The notes under the pieces were generated by a model. It had not been told where the DNA came from and did not search any database. It was given only the letters and a program-made list of their open reading frames with translations. A stretch of DNA of 64,000 nt. Source: Phytophthora colocasiae. Taxonomy: Eukaryota; Oomycota; Peronosporomycetes; Peronosporales; Peronosporaceae. Below are positions 1 to 11,653 of this stretch, one piece after another. The translations under genes were made by a program, and so were the position numbers. The stretch lies in contig JAGKQI010000091.1 in assembly GCA_018806915.1 (NCBI GenBank), positions 1,736,001-1,800,000 of the forward strand, written 5' to 3'. Position 1 is the stretch's first letter, and each line of letters starts with the position of its first letter.

Positions 1-703
1 GGAAATGACGGACGGTCGACACGCGTAGCTCATCAGTATTACTTTTAACAGGTCGGATTTTGATAGTTCATTCGTTGTTTCGTAATTTATTTGCTATGTG
101 TTATTGAAAAAATTAAATTTCAAGAAAAATTCATTCTAGCATTTACAGGCATTTACTCCAGTTTGCTAGCTGTTTTTACAATAAGCTAATTGCGAACACG
201 TAGATAATGATAAAGCCATACAGGACTGACATTAGCAAGTGAAAAGTGTGTTTGTAGACGTAGTCGCTGCAAGCATGGCACCAGTGCTCATGCAAGACAA
301 CATCTAAGCATCATCATGCCAAGCAGGCGTTCAAAAAAGAGGCTCATGTTTGACGTAATTTTTGATTTGTTACCTGAAGCTGCCTCCCACCAACTTCTTT
401 TTTATCCAATCAGAGTATCCTTCCAGATTTTTTGTTTGGCTCCAGGATATCGGCCAATCAGATTGCCAACTCGAAAGGCGCATGATGTGCCCTTAGACGT
501 TGATGGCGGGGGTATCCTCGTGCATCTTGCGAGATTTGAGGCATGGATGATCTTGGGATCTGTCTCTTAAAGGGCGCTTAAAGTGCCCTTTTACAAGTCA
601 TTGACTTAATTTTGTATACTATAGTTTAGTCCCTTGCTTCGCAGAAGGGTTAATCAGGACACCCGCTGGTCCTCTACATTCGACATGGTGAAGATACTTT
701 GAG
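1..703. other. AT-rich stretch, no gene seen
   Basis: I see no coding region with recognisable similarity here. It lies just before a hAT transposase tail and may be the decayed body of that element, but no terminal repeat could be located. Confidence 0.4.
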
Positions 704-1330
704 CTGAAGGAGTTCCTCTGCGATGGTGACGACGACGAGCTGGCGGCATGTATGCCAAATCGCTGGGAGGAGAAGCAACTGAAAGCGATCCTCGTCAACC
801 TCAAGATGTTTGAGTCAACGTCCAAAAAACTGCAAAGTGCTGACGATATAACCCTACTGGACGTGCGCGATCTCTTCGATGCGCTTATCGCACAGAAGCC
901 TGAGGTCGCCCACTACCTACGTGCCGATGCATACATCGTCAAGAGCCCTGGATTCGAACGCGCTTGCGTTAACGTATTGCTGGGTCGCGAGAGCACGCTA
1001 TCGCCCGACGAAGAAGCTATGTTGGATCCGCTGGCCGCAGAAACGTCTCCGCCACCGCGGCCTTCGGAAGCAACGTCAGTCGACCAAGGTTTCGCTCCGG
1101 ATGCGCTCGAGCGGGCGAGACGTCTTCGTCAATCGACTTCACGTTACATCGGCCAGGTGGCTGTGATCGCTCCGACTTCCAATGTCGTCGAGCGATTTGT
1201 TTTAGCAAAGCCAAAGCAGTGGTTGGCCTTCACTGCCAAGCGATGACCCCACTGCACCTTGAAAGCATACTGTTTTTAAAATTTAATCGTAGGTACTGGA
1301 GTGCGGCGGTGCGCAAGGTTGTGCGCGGCA
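704..1330 (+). pseudogene. hAT-family transposase C-terminal fragment, frameshifted
   Basis: The frame open to 1246 ends with a TSNVVERF motif, the start of the hAT C-terminal dimerisation region. Near 1205 the similarity leaves this frame. The next frame reads on with a KAKAVVGL-type segment and a PLHLESILFLKFNRRYW segment (about 1208-1305), which is how hAT transposases end. The reading therefore needs one frameshift. The fragment starts without a convincing ATG (similar sequence begins about 704, first Met at 752) and lacks the catalytic N-terminal half. It is seen as a dead 3' remnant; family assignment rests on the dimerisation motif and its continuation. Confidence 0.7.
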
Positions 1331-1736
1331 CACAATAATCTCGCAAAATACAGATTCCCCACAAGCTCCGATGTATTTCTTGCAATACGTTCAATTATTG
1401 CAGACGACTATGGCTGGGAGATATGCGAAGTTATTTGTATTGCTGCATCCTCGAACACAATAGCAATAGCATTTTCTGTACCCCAGGTTGCCGTAGCAGT
1501 CGTAGTGGCGACGCCATTCCTCTCAGCCTTCACTCGCTTCGTCGCCGTGCTTCGAGCAGGTGCTGCTAGCTGGAAGTTCGCAACCTCTCGGGGTGCAGTC
1601 TTGAAAGGCCGGTGAGTGAGACATGGGTTCAACCCTAACCCCACTTGCGCCACTTCTGATTTCTGACCCAGATAGTGGGTGCATAGTTGCCACTTCAGAG
1701 TTCCCAGTGTTAAACACCGGGGTTGCAGTTGCTGAA

Positions 1737-2432
1737 TCAGGGTGACCGACCCTTCGCGCCTTTTGAACTTGAGATAAAGTTGCTTGAAGATTTTTCAACT
1801 GGCCGGCTTGGAAACGTTGCATTCTGTGAACTCTCTTTCTTCCTGTCGCGTTCAGCTTCCATGTCTTTCATTCGCTGTTGTAAAGCTTCCATTTGAGAAA
1901 TCCAGTCCCGTTTCATCTCATCAGTCGCACGTGCGCGTTCTGCCTCGGCTTCGGCCTCCCGCTGTCGCCAGCGATCAGCAAATTCTGAATCCAGACGTTG
2001 GTTTTCAGAGTTTTGAATCCCCGTTTTCAGAGTTTTCAGAGTTCCGGACTCTGAAATCCCATCACCCCTGGGTTTACCTTCCGATACCAGACTTCTGCGT
2101 TCTTCAGCATCGTCGGCACGCCTCTCTGCTTCCAACCGCGCGTTTTCAGATTCCAACAAACGGTCGGTGAGTGTCTGGATCTCGCGTCTTGCTTCCAAGT
2201 CACGTTGTTCCCGACGGCGATCACGTTCCATGCACTCCAAGCGTTCTCGCGCCCGGAACTCCATCTGTGCTTGCTCCATCCGGTTCTGCCACTCCTGCTG
2301 CTGCCTCATGATGTTCAACTCGATCTGGGCAGGCCCTGATCTCTGAGAGCTTCGAGCTTCAGACTTCGTACGACTCGACGCGATGGAACTCAAGCGTCGA
2401 GACGGTGTTTTCAGAAGGTCTTCGCTCTTCAC
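1737..2432 (-). pseudogene. gag-like coiled-coil segment
   Basis: Minus-strand frame of 231 codons. Residues about 40-205 are dense in Arg, Glu and Gln with heptad-like spacing, so a long coiled coil is predicted. It shares its frame with the 2637-3803 segment but is separated by stops. The 3' side continues as weak similarity in another frame to about 1523. The coding strand repeats the word ACTCTGAAA many times. Confidence 0.4.
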
Positions 2433-2636
2433 CTGTCTTCGAGTCTCAAGTACGCAGTGTGGCGACCGAACTCCAGAGTCGTCTCGCCATGGAACTGGTT
2501 GAGTGGGCCACCGTGACCGCCAGGTTACAGGTTAACCGACTCCCAGAAAGCATGAAACCAGAAGACACGAGAAGTCGAGATGAAGCAGGCAGTGTATTAC
2601 CAGACAAGGATGCTGACCTACAAGGACGACAGCTGA

Positions 2637-3803
2637 TCATACGACTCCGGGTGACCGAACTCCGAGTGACGCACAGTTCTGATGGTTCCAACAGTGACGA
2701 GCTGCTACAGTCCAAGCGCTTACAGCGGAGACCGCCGCGCCCACAAGTCCTGTCAACGCCGTCAGCTTTGTCGACGCCGTCGCTATCTTCATTGCCACAG
2801 TACGAGAATCGTTCTGAAAACACGCGTCCAGAGTCTGAAACTCTAATGTATGAAGATAGGAGCAGCTTTCGAACTCGGATGACGGACGTAGTGTCATTGG
2901 GACTTTTGACGACCAGTCGACTGGACTCCAGACATCACGTGGAAGCTCCGCGGATTCGTCCTTGATGCCCATGAGTCGAGGGGCGGCATCACACATGCCG
3001 CTGTCAGCAGGAGGTATGGCAATGATCGCCCAAGGCACTGACGTAGGAGGAATGGTCTCTGGAGGCATGGGGATCCAAGTGACGAGAACGTTGTTGCCTG
3101 TAAAGCCCGAATCTGAAGATGTCGACATGCCGGAGAAGCCAGAAGTGCTGGAAGTGAAGTCTGACAACCAAGCGTTTGTCGGAAGTCCGCCACAGGATTT
3201 CAGTCCGCCAACTCCAGAGATTCCGTCGTCATCCGTCTCCAGTCGAAGTGCAAGCCACCGAAGCCACCGCCAGAGTGCTGATGCCTGGGTCTGAGACCAT
3301 CTTGGAAGCAGGTTCATGAATTCGAAACCCGCCTCGTACAGCATTGTCTGAAGCATGGCCACATACTCTGGTGCTGTCAGCGTGTCCATCGGAATTTTAA
3401 CGTAGGAAAGATCTTGGATCCGACCAAAACCATGACGTCTCACGTTGAAACTCTGAAATCCAAACGTCTTCAGGGACACCGAGAAACATCGCCACTTGAT
3501 GTAGTCGCCGGTCGCTGCAGCAGCTTCCTGGAAGACATCAGCACTGGTCTTCGTCGTTGGCCATGCATACTCGACGTTTGGCGGTACGACCCTGCCGGCA
3601 TCCATATCTCTCCAACGGCGGAACTCACGGCGCACGTACTTCAGAGCACGTTCTCCATCAAGCGAATCAGCCCTCCCAGACTCGTCTGACGGTGTCTTCA
3701 GAGAATCTTCAGACTTGATCGGCGTGTCATCAGACTTTGATGCGTATTCAGACTTAGGAGAATGAGATCCATGTTCTTCAGAGAGTCCAGGCTTTGGTTT
3801 CAC
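2637..3803 (-). pseudogene. gag-like central domain
   Basis: Minus-strand frame of about 388 codons with no catalytic motif. It begins with a Lys/Ser/Asp-rich linker containing KSEDSLKTPS, then a segment rich in Trp and Arg (YVRREFRRWRDMD), then hydrophobic helices. A near copy of the linker (MKSEDLLKTPSRR) opens the next downstream frame, which suggests internal duplication or one protein broken by stops. I take this as the capsid part of the decayed element. There is no zinc knuckle. Confidence 0.35.
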
Positions 3804-3804
3804 C

Positions 3805-4392
3805 TCATCCAGACTCTGAACGCAGATCGATCACCTCCGGGGACTCAACCATATCGACGCCTCCTCCCTCAGACGTCTCATCACCACCCTCACGGGCAGT
3901 GGTCACCTCGTCACCAGAGACTTCGACTTCTGACGGGCCTTCAGAACCTTGCTCACTAGAGACAGCGGATGACTCCTGGACTTCTGGCTCCACAGCAGGC
4001 TCGTCTTCAACCGCCGATTCTGGGACGTTCACACTCTCGACTGCCTTCTTCTCTCTCGCAGCCTTCCTCTTCTCGCGGGCCGCCTTCTGGATGGCATCCA
4101 AGTCTGGTTGCTCCTCAGGCGGCAAACCTTGTAGACGCTTGGACTGACGCGTCGGAACACTCCGACCTCGACCACGGCGTCCTCCTCTCGTAGATCCTGG
4201 TGTAGCAATCTTGAATATAGACGCTTGACAGGAAACTTTCTTTTCTTGTACTCTCAAATGCGGTGATATCACGATGCCAAAATCCGGGCACGTGCACCAG
4301 TTGTCGCGAAGTCGGTGAAACTTTGGTCGCGGAGCAGGTGACGTATAGTAAACCCTGGTTACTACTGAAAAGTGGTTTTCAGAGTCGTACAA
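3805..4392 (-). pseudogene. gag-like N-terminal segment (basic then acidic)
   Basis: Minus-strand frame of 195 codons. After about 65 residues comes a Gly/Arg-rich stretch, an RQSKRLQGLPP segment, an alternating Ala/Lys/Arg helix, then a strongly acidic Glu/Ser/Val-rich tail. This layout resembles the N-termini of oomycete Gypsy gag proteins. A stop at 3805 breaks the link to the next segment (2637-3803) in another frame, so a frameshift or nonsense change is likely. Function beyond capsid formation is not inferred. Confidence 0.4.
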
Positions 4393-5608
4393 CGTAGGTG
4401 GGCGTGTGGTACCTTGCGGTATCCTCGTGGGTTTGTTGTCTTGGAAATGTGACCCTCTGAGAGTTGTGGGCGAAGAGAAGTCCGGGCCTTCTTGGGTGTC
4501 TGGTGTCGAAATTCAGGAAATCCTTCCAGGAGCGTTCGGGAGTCGGAATCTCTGGAAACCAAAGTGTTTTCCAGGAAGTCGGTAGTTGAAGAGAGACAAA
4601 TCACCAGAGAAAAAGTCTGATATCGGTGTCTGAATATCACAAATCCAGAACCGAGACACTTGACTTTCAGAGATATACAACCGATATATAGAGTTCAGAT
4701 ATATGCAAAAAATACATACAGCCGTTCTTATTCTTTCTGGGCCCTTGAACGGTGGGCTAATACTCCAGGTCAACTAGGGACTTGTTTCCAGACACCTGGT
4801 CTGTCTGGTATCCCTGTCACGTTCGCGCACTGCACTCTGAAAACGACTGTCTAGTTTTCTGAGCCTGTCCAAACGTGTAATATGAAATGGGCTACCGCTA
4901 GAGACAAAACAAACGACCCAACTAGGATATGGAATAGGCGGGTCCTTTCAGGTTTCTACGTTACCTGATCTCCACCTAAGGGGACTGAAGTGATGAGGAT
5001 CACACGGCGTACGCCTTCGACGCAGTGGCTTGAATACCTCTCAAGCGGACTTGTGCAGTAGCAAGCAAATTGAACTCTATTTATCGTTTTATCTTTCACA
5101 TAACTCACATATCTTTCTGGTATCTCTCTTCTTCTTGTCGTCCTTTGCGTCCTTCATGCAGTCAGTCTTCGTATCTCAGATACTCTTGGTCTTGGTATAC
5201 ATCTGGTATCCTTGACTTGGTCTCAGTATGCAGTCAGTGCAGCAGATCTCGATGGGTTGACAGGTAGAGACGTCATTACGGGGGATGTGCAGGTCAGTCA
5301 TCACTTGAATGCGTGACTTGAACTTGGGTTCACTTGGTTCTTGGATCTTCGTTGATTTCAGAGTCTGGTATCCTGATTTTCAGAGTCTGAAATCACTTGG
5401 TTTTCAGAGTCTCGGTCACTCAGAATGAATGATACCAGTCTTGAGTAAGAAATCAGAGTACGGAGCACTAATGCTACAACGTACACGAAGATCTTGAGGG
5501 TTCCGCGGGTGCGCGGCGTCCGGCGCGCGATACTTGGTCTCTGCGGGTAAATATTGTGAATCCTTAAACGATCAATCGTCGCGCTGGACGGTAACGAGAT
5601 GAGGTCTC

Positions 5609-6124
5609 TCAGAGATACGTTCTTCTGAGAGACTTTCCGTCAGAAATTAGGCACTCATCGTCGGGGAAAGTCCGGTGACCAGACAGAGTGTATTTAACCT
5701 TCGAGTTGTGCACACCGAAGTACACTTCTGGTCCTTTGGGCCCCTTTACAGTCAGGCGAAGGTTTTCTCCACAATCTTCCACGGATGTCACACGGGTGCG
5801 GCCGCGTCCTAAACCCCTCTCTCTCTCTCTCGTAACCCATAATAACCAGTTGCATCGTACCGTAATATCCACCTGTCGCTCGAAAATTGGAAATAGCATC
5901 ATGTCACGCTCCTCTAGCTCTTTGTCGTATTCTTCCTTCTCCTCTAGTATTCCGTTGTTAACTCCTTCAGCTAGCTTTTCTTCTTCAGAAAACACTCGGG
6001 TTATCCCAGTAGTCGCTCCCGCAGCGCTACTCTTAGTGCTCGCCTCACCCCCACCATCCGCATCGGTGGTAGACGGCACACTTACAGTCTCGTTCGTTTC
6101 TTCGTCAGTCATGCCAGTGGTCAC
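5609..6124 (-). pseudogene. Acidic post-gag ORF fragment
   Basis: The first ~90 residues match the acidic protein at 34507-35757, with a shared TTDADGGGEAS-like box, EEEKLAEG and EEYDKELEER segments. After about 5890 the reading leaves that similarity (it becomes TRERERGLGRGRTR and onwards), which suggests a junction with other repetitive DNA. A short CT repeat at 5817-5831 lies at this point. Confidence 0.55.
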
Positions 6125-6390
6125 TTCTAGTTTACTCTTACTAGTACAGGACTCGCCATCTCGCGTTCGGCAGCCGACACACTCATCTTGTCGGGTAGTT
6201 CTTCGCTGCTCCTCGCAGATTCATCTCTATCTTCACTCGTACCGGGGTCGAAGATACTCTCATTAACCTCAGGACAGTCACTTTCACGTCCTTACTTCCT
6301 GACGGATTCTCAGTGACCCCAAGTCACAAAGGGGAGTAGTCTTCTTCTTCACATTTGCTGCACGTTGTTATCCACTCGCAGTAGACAACC

Positions 6391-6636
6391 TCACTCTTTT
6401 TTGCGGGGTGACGTCCAGTAATTTACCAGACTAGACTTCGTTCGAATCTCATCTCCGCACTCCCATGAGTCAGGTTCCTTCAGCCAGCCCCCAAAGTAAG
6501 CAGTAGTTAGGTAACTAGCCTCAACACCTGCACACTCAGTCACTCCATTATCCGCCGTTAATCTCTTTGCAGTCTCTGTCGAACTCATTCCGTCTCCATA
6601 ACTAGCAGCGTTGGGTTCGGGAGTGACTCCACTCAA
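6391..6636 (-). pseudogene. Small post-gag ORF of the decayed Gypsy copy
   Basis: Minus-strand frame of about 81 codons, similar to the segment between the first and second stops of the intact element. The shared pattern is a Thr-Ala-Tyr motif followed by Leu-(Lys/Met)-(Glu/Asp)-Pro, and a basic SPRKK end. It ends in TGA where the intact copy has TAG, so a stop at this place is conserved in position but not identity. Role unknown. Confidence 0.5.
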
Positions 6637-6644
6637 GTCACTTA

Positions 6645-6696
6645 GCTGGCAGGAGGAAGGAGTGGCTTCAACCTTCCCTTCATCCAGCCTCCTTCA
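6645..6696 (-). promoter_or_regulatory. gag stop codon plus downstream hairpin (decayed copy)
   Basis: On the minus strand a TGA (plus-strand tca 6694-6696) is followed by a 5-nt spacer. A stem then pairs GCTGG (plus 6684-6688) with CCAGC (plus 6645-6649), with GAAGG and CCTTC able to pair inside. The same stop, spacer length and arms are present at 34138-34189 in the intact copy. Confidence 0.55.
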
Positions 6697-9122
6697 GTGT
6701 TGACTCGAGTTCGAAGCGACCCCAGCCTTCTGGACTAGCTGGTTCAGCGCCTCCCTCGACGGGCAGTTGGCCACTACGTGGTCAGCGTCTCCGCACAGAA
6801 AGCAAGATCTAGGGCCAGCTGTTGCTGCTGACGCGAACCCGTCGGCTGTTGTTGGCGCTGGAATACTCGGGGTAGCTCACACTCGACGTAGATGTGGCCA
6901 GTCATTTGGCAGTTTGAGCAAGTCGAATTGTTCCTACAACAGTTCAGGCGACTGCACCCCAACGTGTGGCACCTTCCACACACTATGTGGCCTTCTTGCG
7001 TGTATAAGGCAGGTCCCTGACGAATGCCTCTAGTGGAAGTCGCCGGTAGTGAAGTAGTCTGTGAGATTACATACACTCCTTGACTAGTAGCAGACATAGC
7101 CTGGTACTGAATAGCAGCCGCAGTAGTTCCTCCCTGGGTTGCAGCTGGAGTAGCTTGCACTTGTTGTTGCGCCAAGAGACTCTGAGTTTGTTGCATTACT
7201 GACAGCATTTGCTTCATCAAGTCATCGTTGGTAGTTGACTTAGGAGGCTCATCCTTAGGTGCTGGTTCTTATACAGAAGCACCGCTACTGCTTGAGGTAT
7301 CGAGTTCACCAAGGAAGTGTTCCGCCATTACCGGTTACGAAGCCCGGACAGGAAATACTGGTATCGCATCTCGGGGTCAAAGTACTGGGCGGCGTCACAG
7401 AGACTCGAAATCAAGCCGCCCCATACTTCAGCTGACATGCCTTGGGATCGTTTCGTCACCTTCAGTCGCTTAATCATCTGGAGTGGGGTCTGACACACGA
7501 ACTGGTTATGATCGCGAGTCCTCAGAATGTTGAAGTCGTTAATCTGGGAGTAAGTTCATCACTCCTCACCAGCTTTGCCTTTGAGACACTCCCTGATGGC
7601 ACTTAACCTCAAGGATTCGTCAAGCCCTTCAGTAGCTCTCTGGTACGCACTCCGAAAGGACCGAGCTTTCTCTGCGGAAGCACCGTCCGAGTAGAACGGT
7701 TGGATCATTCGGACCGCATTCTTGATGTTGGACGGCATACCCAGCGCCGGTCGAGTCACTTGGCCCACAGACTGTTGATAGTTCGAGAGAATATTGGCTA
7801 GGGAGGTGACTGGGGGCCGGAGTAAACGGCTGGCTACTCAGGCCAGTCGCAGGACGACCAGTAGTCGCTGCATGTACAGGCGCTATCGGAGCAGCCACCG
7901 GAAAAGGTATACTTGTCGCTTGAGCCGGGTTCCTTTGTGGCAGTGGCAAGCTCCAGTATGGTGTCTGCCCAACAGTCGCTTGTTGGTAGCTAGTAGTGCC
8001 TGGAGTCGTCATTGCTGGTACTGAAGTCAACGGCGGGTCGACACTCGTAGGGGCCATAAGAATGCTACTAGCAGACACTTGAGTAACTGCAGGCGTAGGG
8101 ACTTGAAGAACATGAGGCGGAGCGGAGGTAGTCGCATAGGAGATAGGAGCTGGAGTAGTGTAGGAGAACCCGACCTCCGCTGACCATCCGACCGGCTGGA
8201 TAAACGGATTGTCCAAACCGTGCCAGAAGTCGTGCCAAGCGTCACATTCTGATAACTCGGGATTGCCGAGTGAGTAGACTGAGGCATACTAGTAGCAGGA
8301 GTCACCACTGTGGAGAGGTAGTTAGTTGTCCAGGCAGTTGACTACCCCACCCAGCTGGGTGAGCTCCCGTCGAACTAGCAGTCACGCCCACGCCAGTTCC
8401 AACATTCAGAGAGTAACCAGGCTGAGCCATCGGCTAAAGTAGTGATTAGTGTCATTAACTACTCCCATAGTCGCAACCCCTAGTTGAGTCGCAGCCTGAG
8501 TAGGAGAAGTGGGAGCAACTGGATTCATTGGCTTGGTTGCAGGCTGGGCCATCGCAGGGACTCCCTGACTAATCACAGGAGTCGGTACCTGGGGCTGAGG
8601 CACTAGGGTTGGCATCAAAGGAGCAGTGGGCTGTATCCCGGGAGTGAACGCCGGGACCAAGGTCGTCACTCCAGGAGTCACTACACCTTGAGGTGCCGAG
8701 GTCGCCGCAGTACCGGCTTGTAAAGTAAACCCTCCTTGGGTAGTAGCAGGACTAGCGAGTGGCCTTGCTCCCCCCTTCCTGGGATCAGAAAGGCTTCGGG
8801 TCAGTCGAGGCCTTGAAGGGGATGTTGCTGTACCGGGAGAGTTGAACCAAGGGCGGCTCGCCGTACCATGGCCTGGGCCGTGGTCAGTCCCCCAGTTAAA
8901 CTCGGCCTTCCCGGATGCGTGGTGGCCGGAGCTCCTTCGATCCCAAACCATGAAGTCGGTTGGCCGTCACTGCCTCCCGGACTCGAAGGAGTCATAGTAG
9001 GGGTCGACTTGCTCCTCCTCTAAACCATGAAGTAGTAGCTAAACCATTACCATCGTTATCACTTGAGGTAGTGCTCCTGTCATCGCCTCCGATACCAGGT
9101 CCGAATGAAGACATCTCGATCT
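6694..9122 (-). pseudogene. gag pseudogene of the 14-kb Gypsy family
   Basis: Several frames together give a gag related to the one ending at 34140. They include the RRAALGS and RSLSDPRKGG segments (about 8760-8880), a Pro/Thr/Val-rich region, the capsid motif NIKNAVRMIQPFYSD (7690-7730), and a knuckle region with CGRCHTLGCSRLNC and a CCHC motif CSNCQMTGHIYVEC (about 6885-7000). The lost continuity between frames near 8400, 8200, 7600 and 6770 shows at least four lesions. The terminal TGA (6694-6696) is in the same place as in the intact copy. Confidence 0.75.
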
Positions 9123-9135
9123 CAGGTTCTTGTTC

Positions 9136-9253
<118 letters not shown>

Positions 9254-9519
9254 TTTCTTCGATAGTCTTGGTAGTTGACGCACTCCCGCCCAGCGATCCA
9301 CCCAGTTAGCCAACTGACAACTAGTTGGTATGACAGGAGTACCTATCTTCCTAGTCAGGGTAGCCACCCGAAGCTCACCTCCGAAGTACTTCACCGACTT
9401 GATATGCGTCTCCGGAACGGGTAGGGTCCCGTCCTTGAGTGTAGTAGTAGAACATCTCCCTAGTTGACCCCAGTCGAACTAGCAGTGCAACTCTTCACAT
9501 CTCAGCAAGTGAGAGCATT

Positions 9520-9757
9520 ACGCTTATCCCTCGTTTTCACGCTTTAGAGCATCCCATCACTGGTAGAACGGACCATGCTTCCCGTAGAACGAGCGCACAA
9601 GCTCCGGTGCAGGGCCCGATGCATTCCAGGGCGCGTCAATGTATACAAGTTCAGCCTTGGAGCCAAAGGCTTGGCGTAGAGCGGATGTCTGACGCTGTAG
9701 AATGCTGCCACTAGTGCGCCACCCATGCAGACAAAGCACACGAATGGGGCGGGACAT
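9520..9757 (-). pseudogene. FSH-type serine hydrolase, N-terminal fragment, truncated
   Basis: From an ATG at 9755-9757 (minus strand) a 66-codon frame reads MSRPIRVLCLHGW, an ASALR/QAFG-type helix, ELVYIDAPW and GKHGPFYQ. This is the N-terminus of the FSH1/DUF341 alpha/beta-hydrolase family. A TGA follows (9557-9559) where relatives have Trp; after it the frame still reads WDALKRE, as expected for the family, for a few codons to about 9530. There the decayed Gypsy copy begins. The nucleophile region and the rest are absent. It is thus a gene cut off by element sequence with one nonsense change; conceivably the TGA is recent. Confidence 0.7.
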
Positions 9758-9781
9758 TTTCGACAAAGTGTGGACACAGGA

Positions 9782-9809
9782 CATTTTCGACAACACGTTG
9801 TCGAAAATG
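9782..9809. repeat. Perfect 13-bp inverted repeat (CATTTTCGACAAC arms)
   Basis: Arms CATTTTCGACAAC (9782-9794) and its exact complement (9797-9809) are separated by AC. A further CATTTTCGACA lies at 9755-9765. It is directly upstream of the FSH hydrolase ATG and could be a regulatory palindrome or a transposon end. Confidence 0.8.
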
Positions 9810-11407
9810 CCCTGTCGAAAAATAATGTCGTATAGAAGAGAGGTAAAATGATGTGATTGGCTGAACTGCTTCAACTTGGACCGTGATACTGTCCACAAGA
9901 ATGGATGTAACGACAAACTGGTTGGCGATGTGTACTGTATTCCAGTTTCATCGCTTTGTTACCTTGAGTAGGGAATGCGAAGCCAGCCGATATGCACTGC
10001 CTTGCTTGCAGAGCTGCACCGGATGTCTGGAATTGCAGGAAGTGTTGATTGCTTTTATTGACAAGGGTGATGCTGCAGCGGTCAGGTTGCTCATTGGTGT
10101 CTCGGCGGGATCGGCGGTGGGACCGCGTCGCGTTGAATGCGACCACGAGCAACGTCTTGCCGCACCTCGGATGATCAACGATCACCAGGCTGAGCAATGG
10201 CTCCGGCTTCCGTAGCGATCAGACTGCTACCAAACGCAGACTGTGGTGGAGATCCCCCGTGCTATTTGGACCCCGGTCCGTACACGTTTTTAGACGACCC
10301 AAGATAAAGCATGCATGACGAGGTAAGTGGGGAAGATTTCAAGAAGAACGAAGAATCAAGAAGAGAGAAGCACGTGCTACATGTACATGTATGTATCCTT
10401 GGACCAAGGAGGCAGACGGAGCGAGGTACACAGTAAAGTCGCTCTCGACAGGAGGAACATTATTTCTTGGATACAGTACTCTGTGTAGTCGACAGCTCGC
10501 CTTCAACAAGTGCTCGAAACCGGATGGCGATTACAAGAGACCACGTCCGTCAAGCACAACATTGAGACAAGGTTAACGTCGCCAATCAGACGTGGCAATC
10601 GTGGTGAGCTGTTCTCGGCCTGCTAAAAAGCTGCGTCAATGCAACAATTTACATGTCATGTAGTCGGCGACGAGCAGGTGACCTCACTGTTAGGACCTGT
10701 GCATGGTCGACGTTGACGTGCGCAAGAGGACCGCCCCCGAGACAAATCACCTTTCCCCCGTCCTCTTGACTTTCGGTCTCCAGGCTGGCTTCGTGTTGCA
10801 AAATTTTGGCACAAATAAATTGAGATAGTATTACCAGAATATTAGTATGCATCTGAAGACTAAGGTGAGAATTAACTAAAAGCTTTATTATACCAGCTTG
10901 AGCAGGACTCAATCGACACCCTGAGGTGGTGAAAATTTGAATGGTTTAACCATATTTAGCTACGGCGCAGCAGCAATGAATCATGCAGTCCGATTGTTCA
11001 CGCGTCCAGCAAATGCAGTGCACCTACATTACATGCACTGTATCACCTTGCGGTGATATTTGCAACAAATCTAATTACACTATGGTGTACATGTCGAAAA
11101 TTCAGGACAGTCTCTGTCCTCTCGCAAACCGCTCGCCTCAAACGAGTCGCCCAATCAGCCGCGTTGACGACGGTGAGGTGGCGCGACTTGCTAAATCACA
11201 ACGCAGGGTGGGACCCCGTCGACGAGCGCAGCAACGAAGATTTGCATCACAGTGTCCACGTTGCAAGGTCCGATACAATAAGCCGGAGAATGCTCGTGCC
11301 CTGCACAGACAAATCTCAAGCAGTAGCCTGTTAGGACAATTTCACGTGAATGGGGCAAATTTTGCCGTTTAGAAGTTCACGACATGTTGCGGGTTTCCTT
11401 TCTAGTG
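9810..11407. other. Intergenic, no supported gene
   Basis: Only short overlapping open frames on both strands (for example 9871-10215 and 10983-11372) with no recognisable motif or conserved composition. I find no RNA gene. A small hairpin lies at 11102-11118. Confidence 0.5.
11097..11118. repeat. Hairpin with AGGACA/TGTCCT arms
   Basis: AAAATTCAGGACA is followed by a 7-bp stem, AGGACAG-TCT-CTGTCCT. The same 13-mer and stem type recur at 22520-22537 inside the Crypton end, so the two may be related element termini. Confidence 0.55.
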
Positions 11408-11409
11408 TA

Positions 11410-11438
11410 CTTCTCCGGTCCACCGTACTATCGCCCAT
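11410..11438 (+). repeat. Left terminal inverted repeat of mariner-like element
   Basis: Begins CTTCTCCGGTCCACCGTACT and matches the complement of 12441-12468 except for one extra C near its inner end. Confidence 0.9.
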
Positions 11439-11653
11439 TAGGTTTTTTGGTGAGCCACACAAAATTGTTAGCAGTATTTGATTGGTAAAAAATAACTTGT
11501 CTTGCTGTTTTTGTTTGGCGCCTAATCTGAAGCTTTGACATGCATAACTTTTCGCGCGCTTTCACTGTCGCCAACCACTGCTGTCGGCGTTGCCGCCAAC
11601 ACTAAACTCAATTCACTATTCCTTTCACCCTGGACTTCACAAACAACGCCAGC

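Larger units (their letters stand above)
1523..5470 (-). mobile_element. Decayed LTR-retrotransposon with gag-like ORFs (minus strand)
   Basis: A run of minus-strand reading frames between 4392 and 1523 has gag character: a basic Gly/Arg and acidic N-terminal part, a central domain, and an Arg/Glu-rich coiled coil. Upstream of gag in this orientation, 4700-5470 holds AT-rich TATA-like sequence such as 5072-5090, as a leader or LTR might. Only one copy of any candidate LTR is visible, so ends are not resolved. No protease, RT or integrase is seen. The piece ends near 5.5-5.9 kb against a second decayed Gypsy copy; which inserted into which is not clear. Confidence 0.5.

Noticed and set aside
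1600..1655. tRNA-like 3' end (GGGTTCAACCC)
   Set aside because: No matching D-arm, anticodon arm or acceptor stem can be folded upstream.
9871..10215. Overlapping frames on both strands near 10 kb
   Set aside because: About 110 codons each, no recognisable motif, neither more gene-like than the other.
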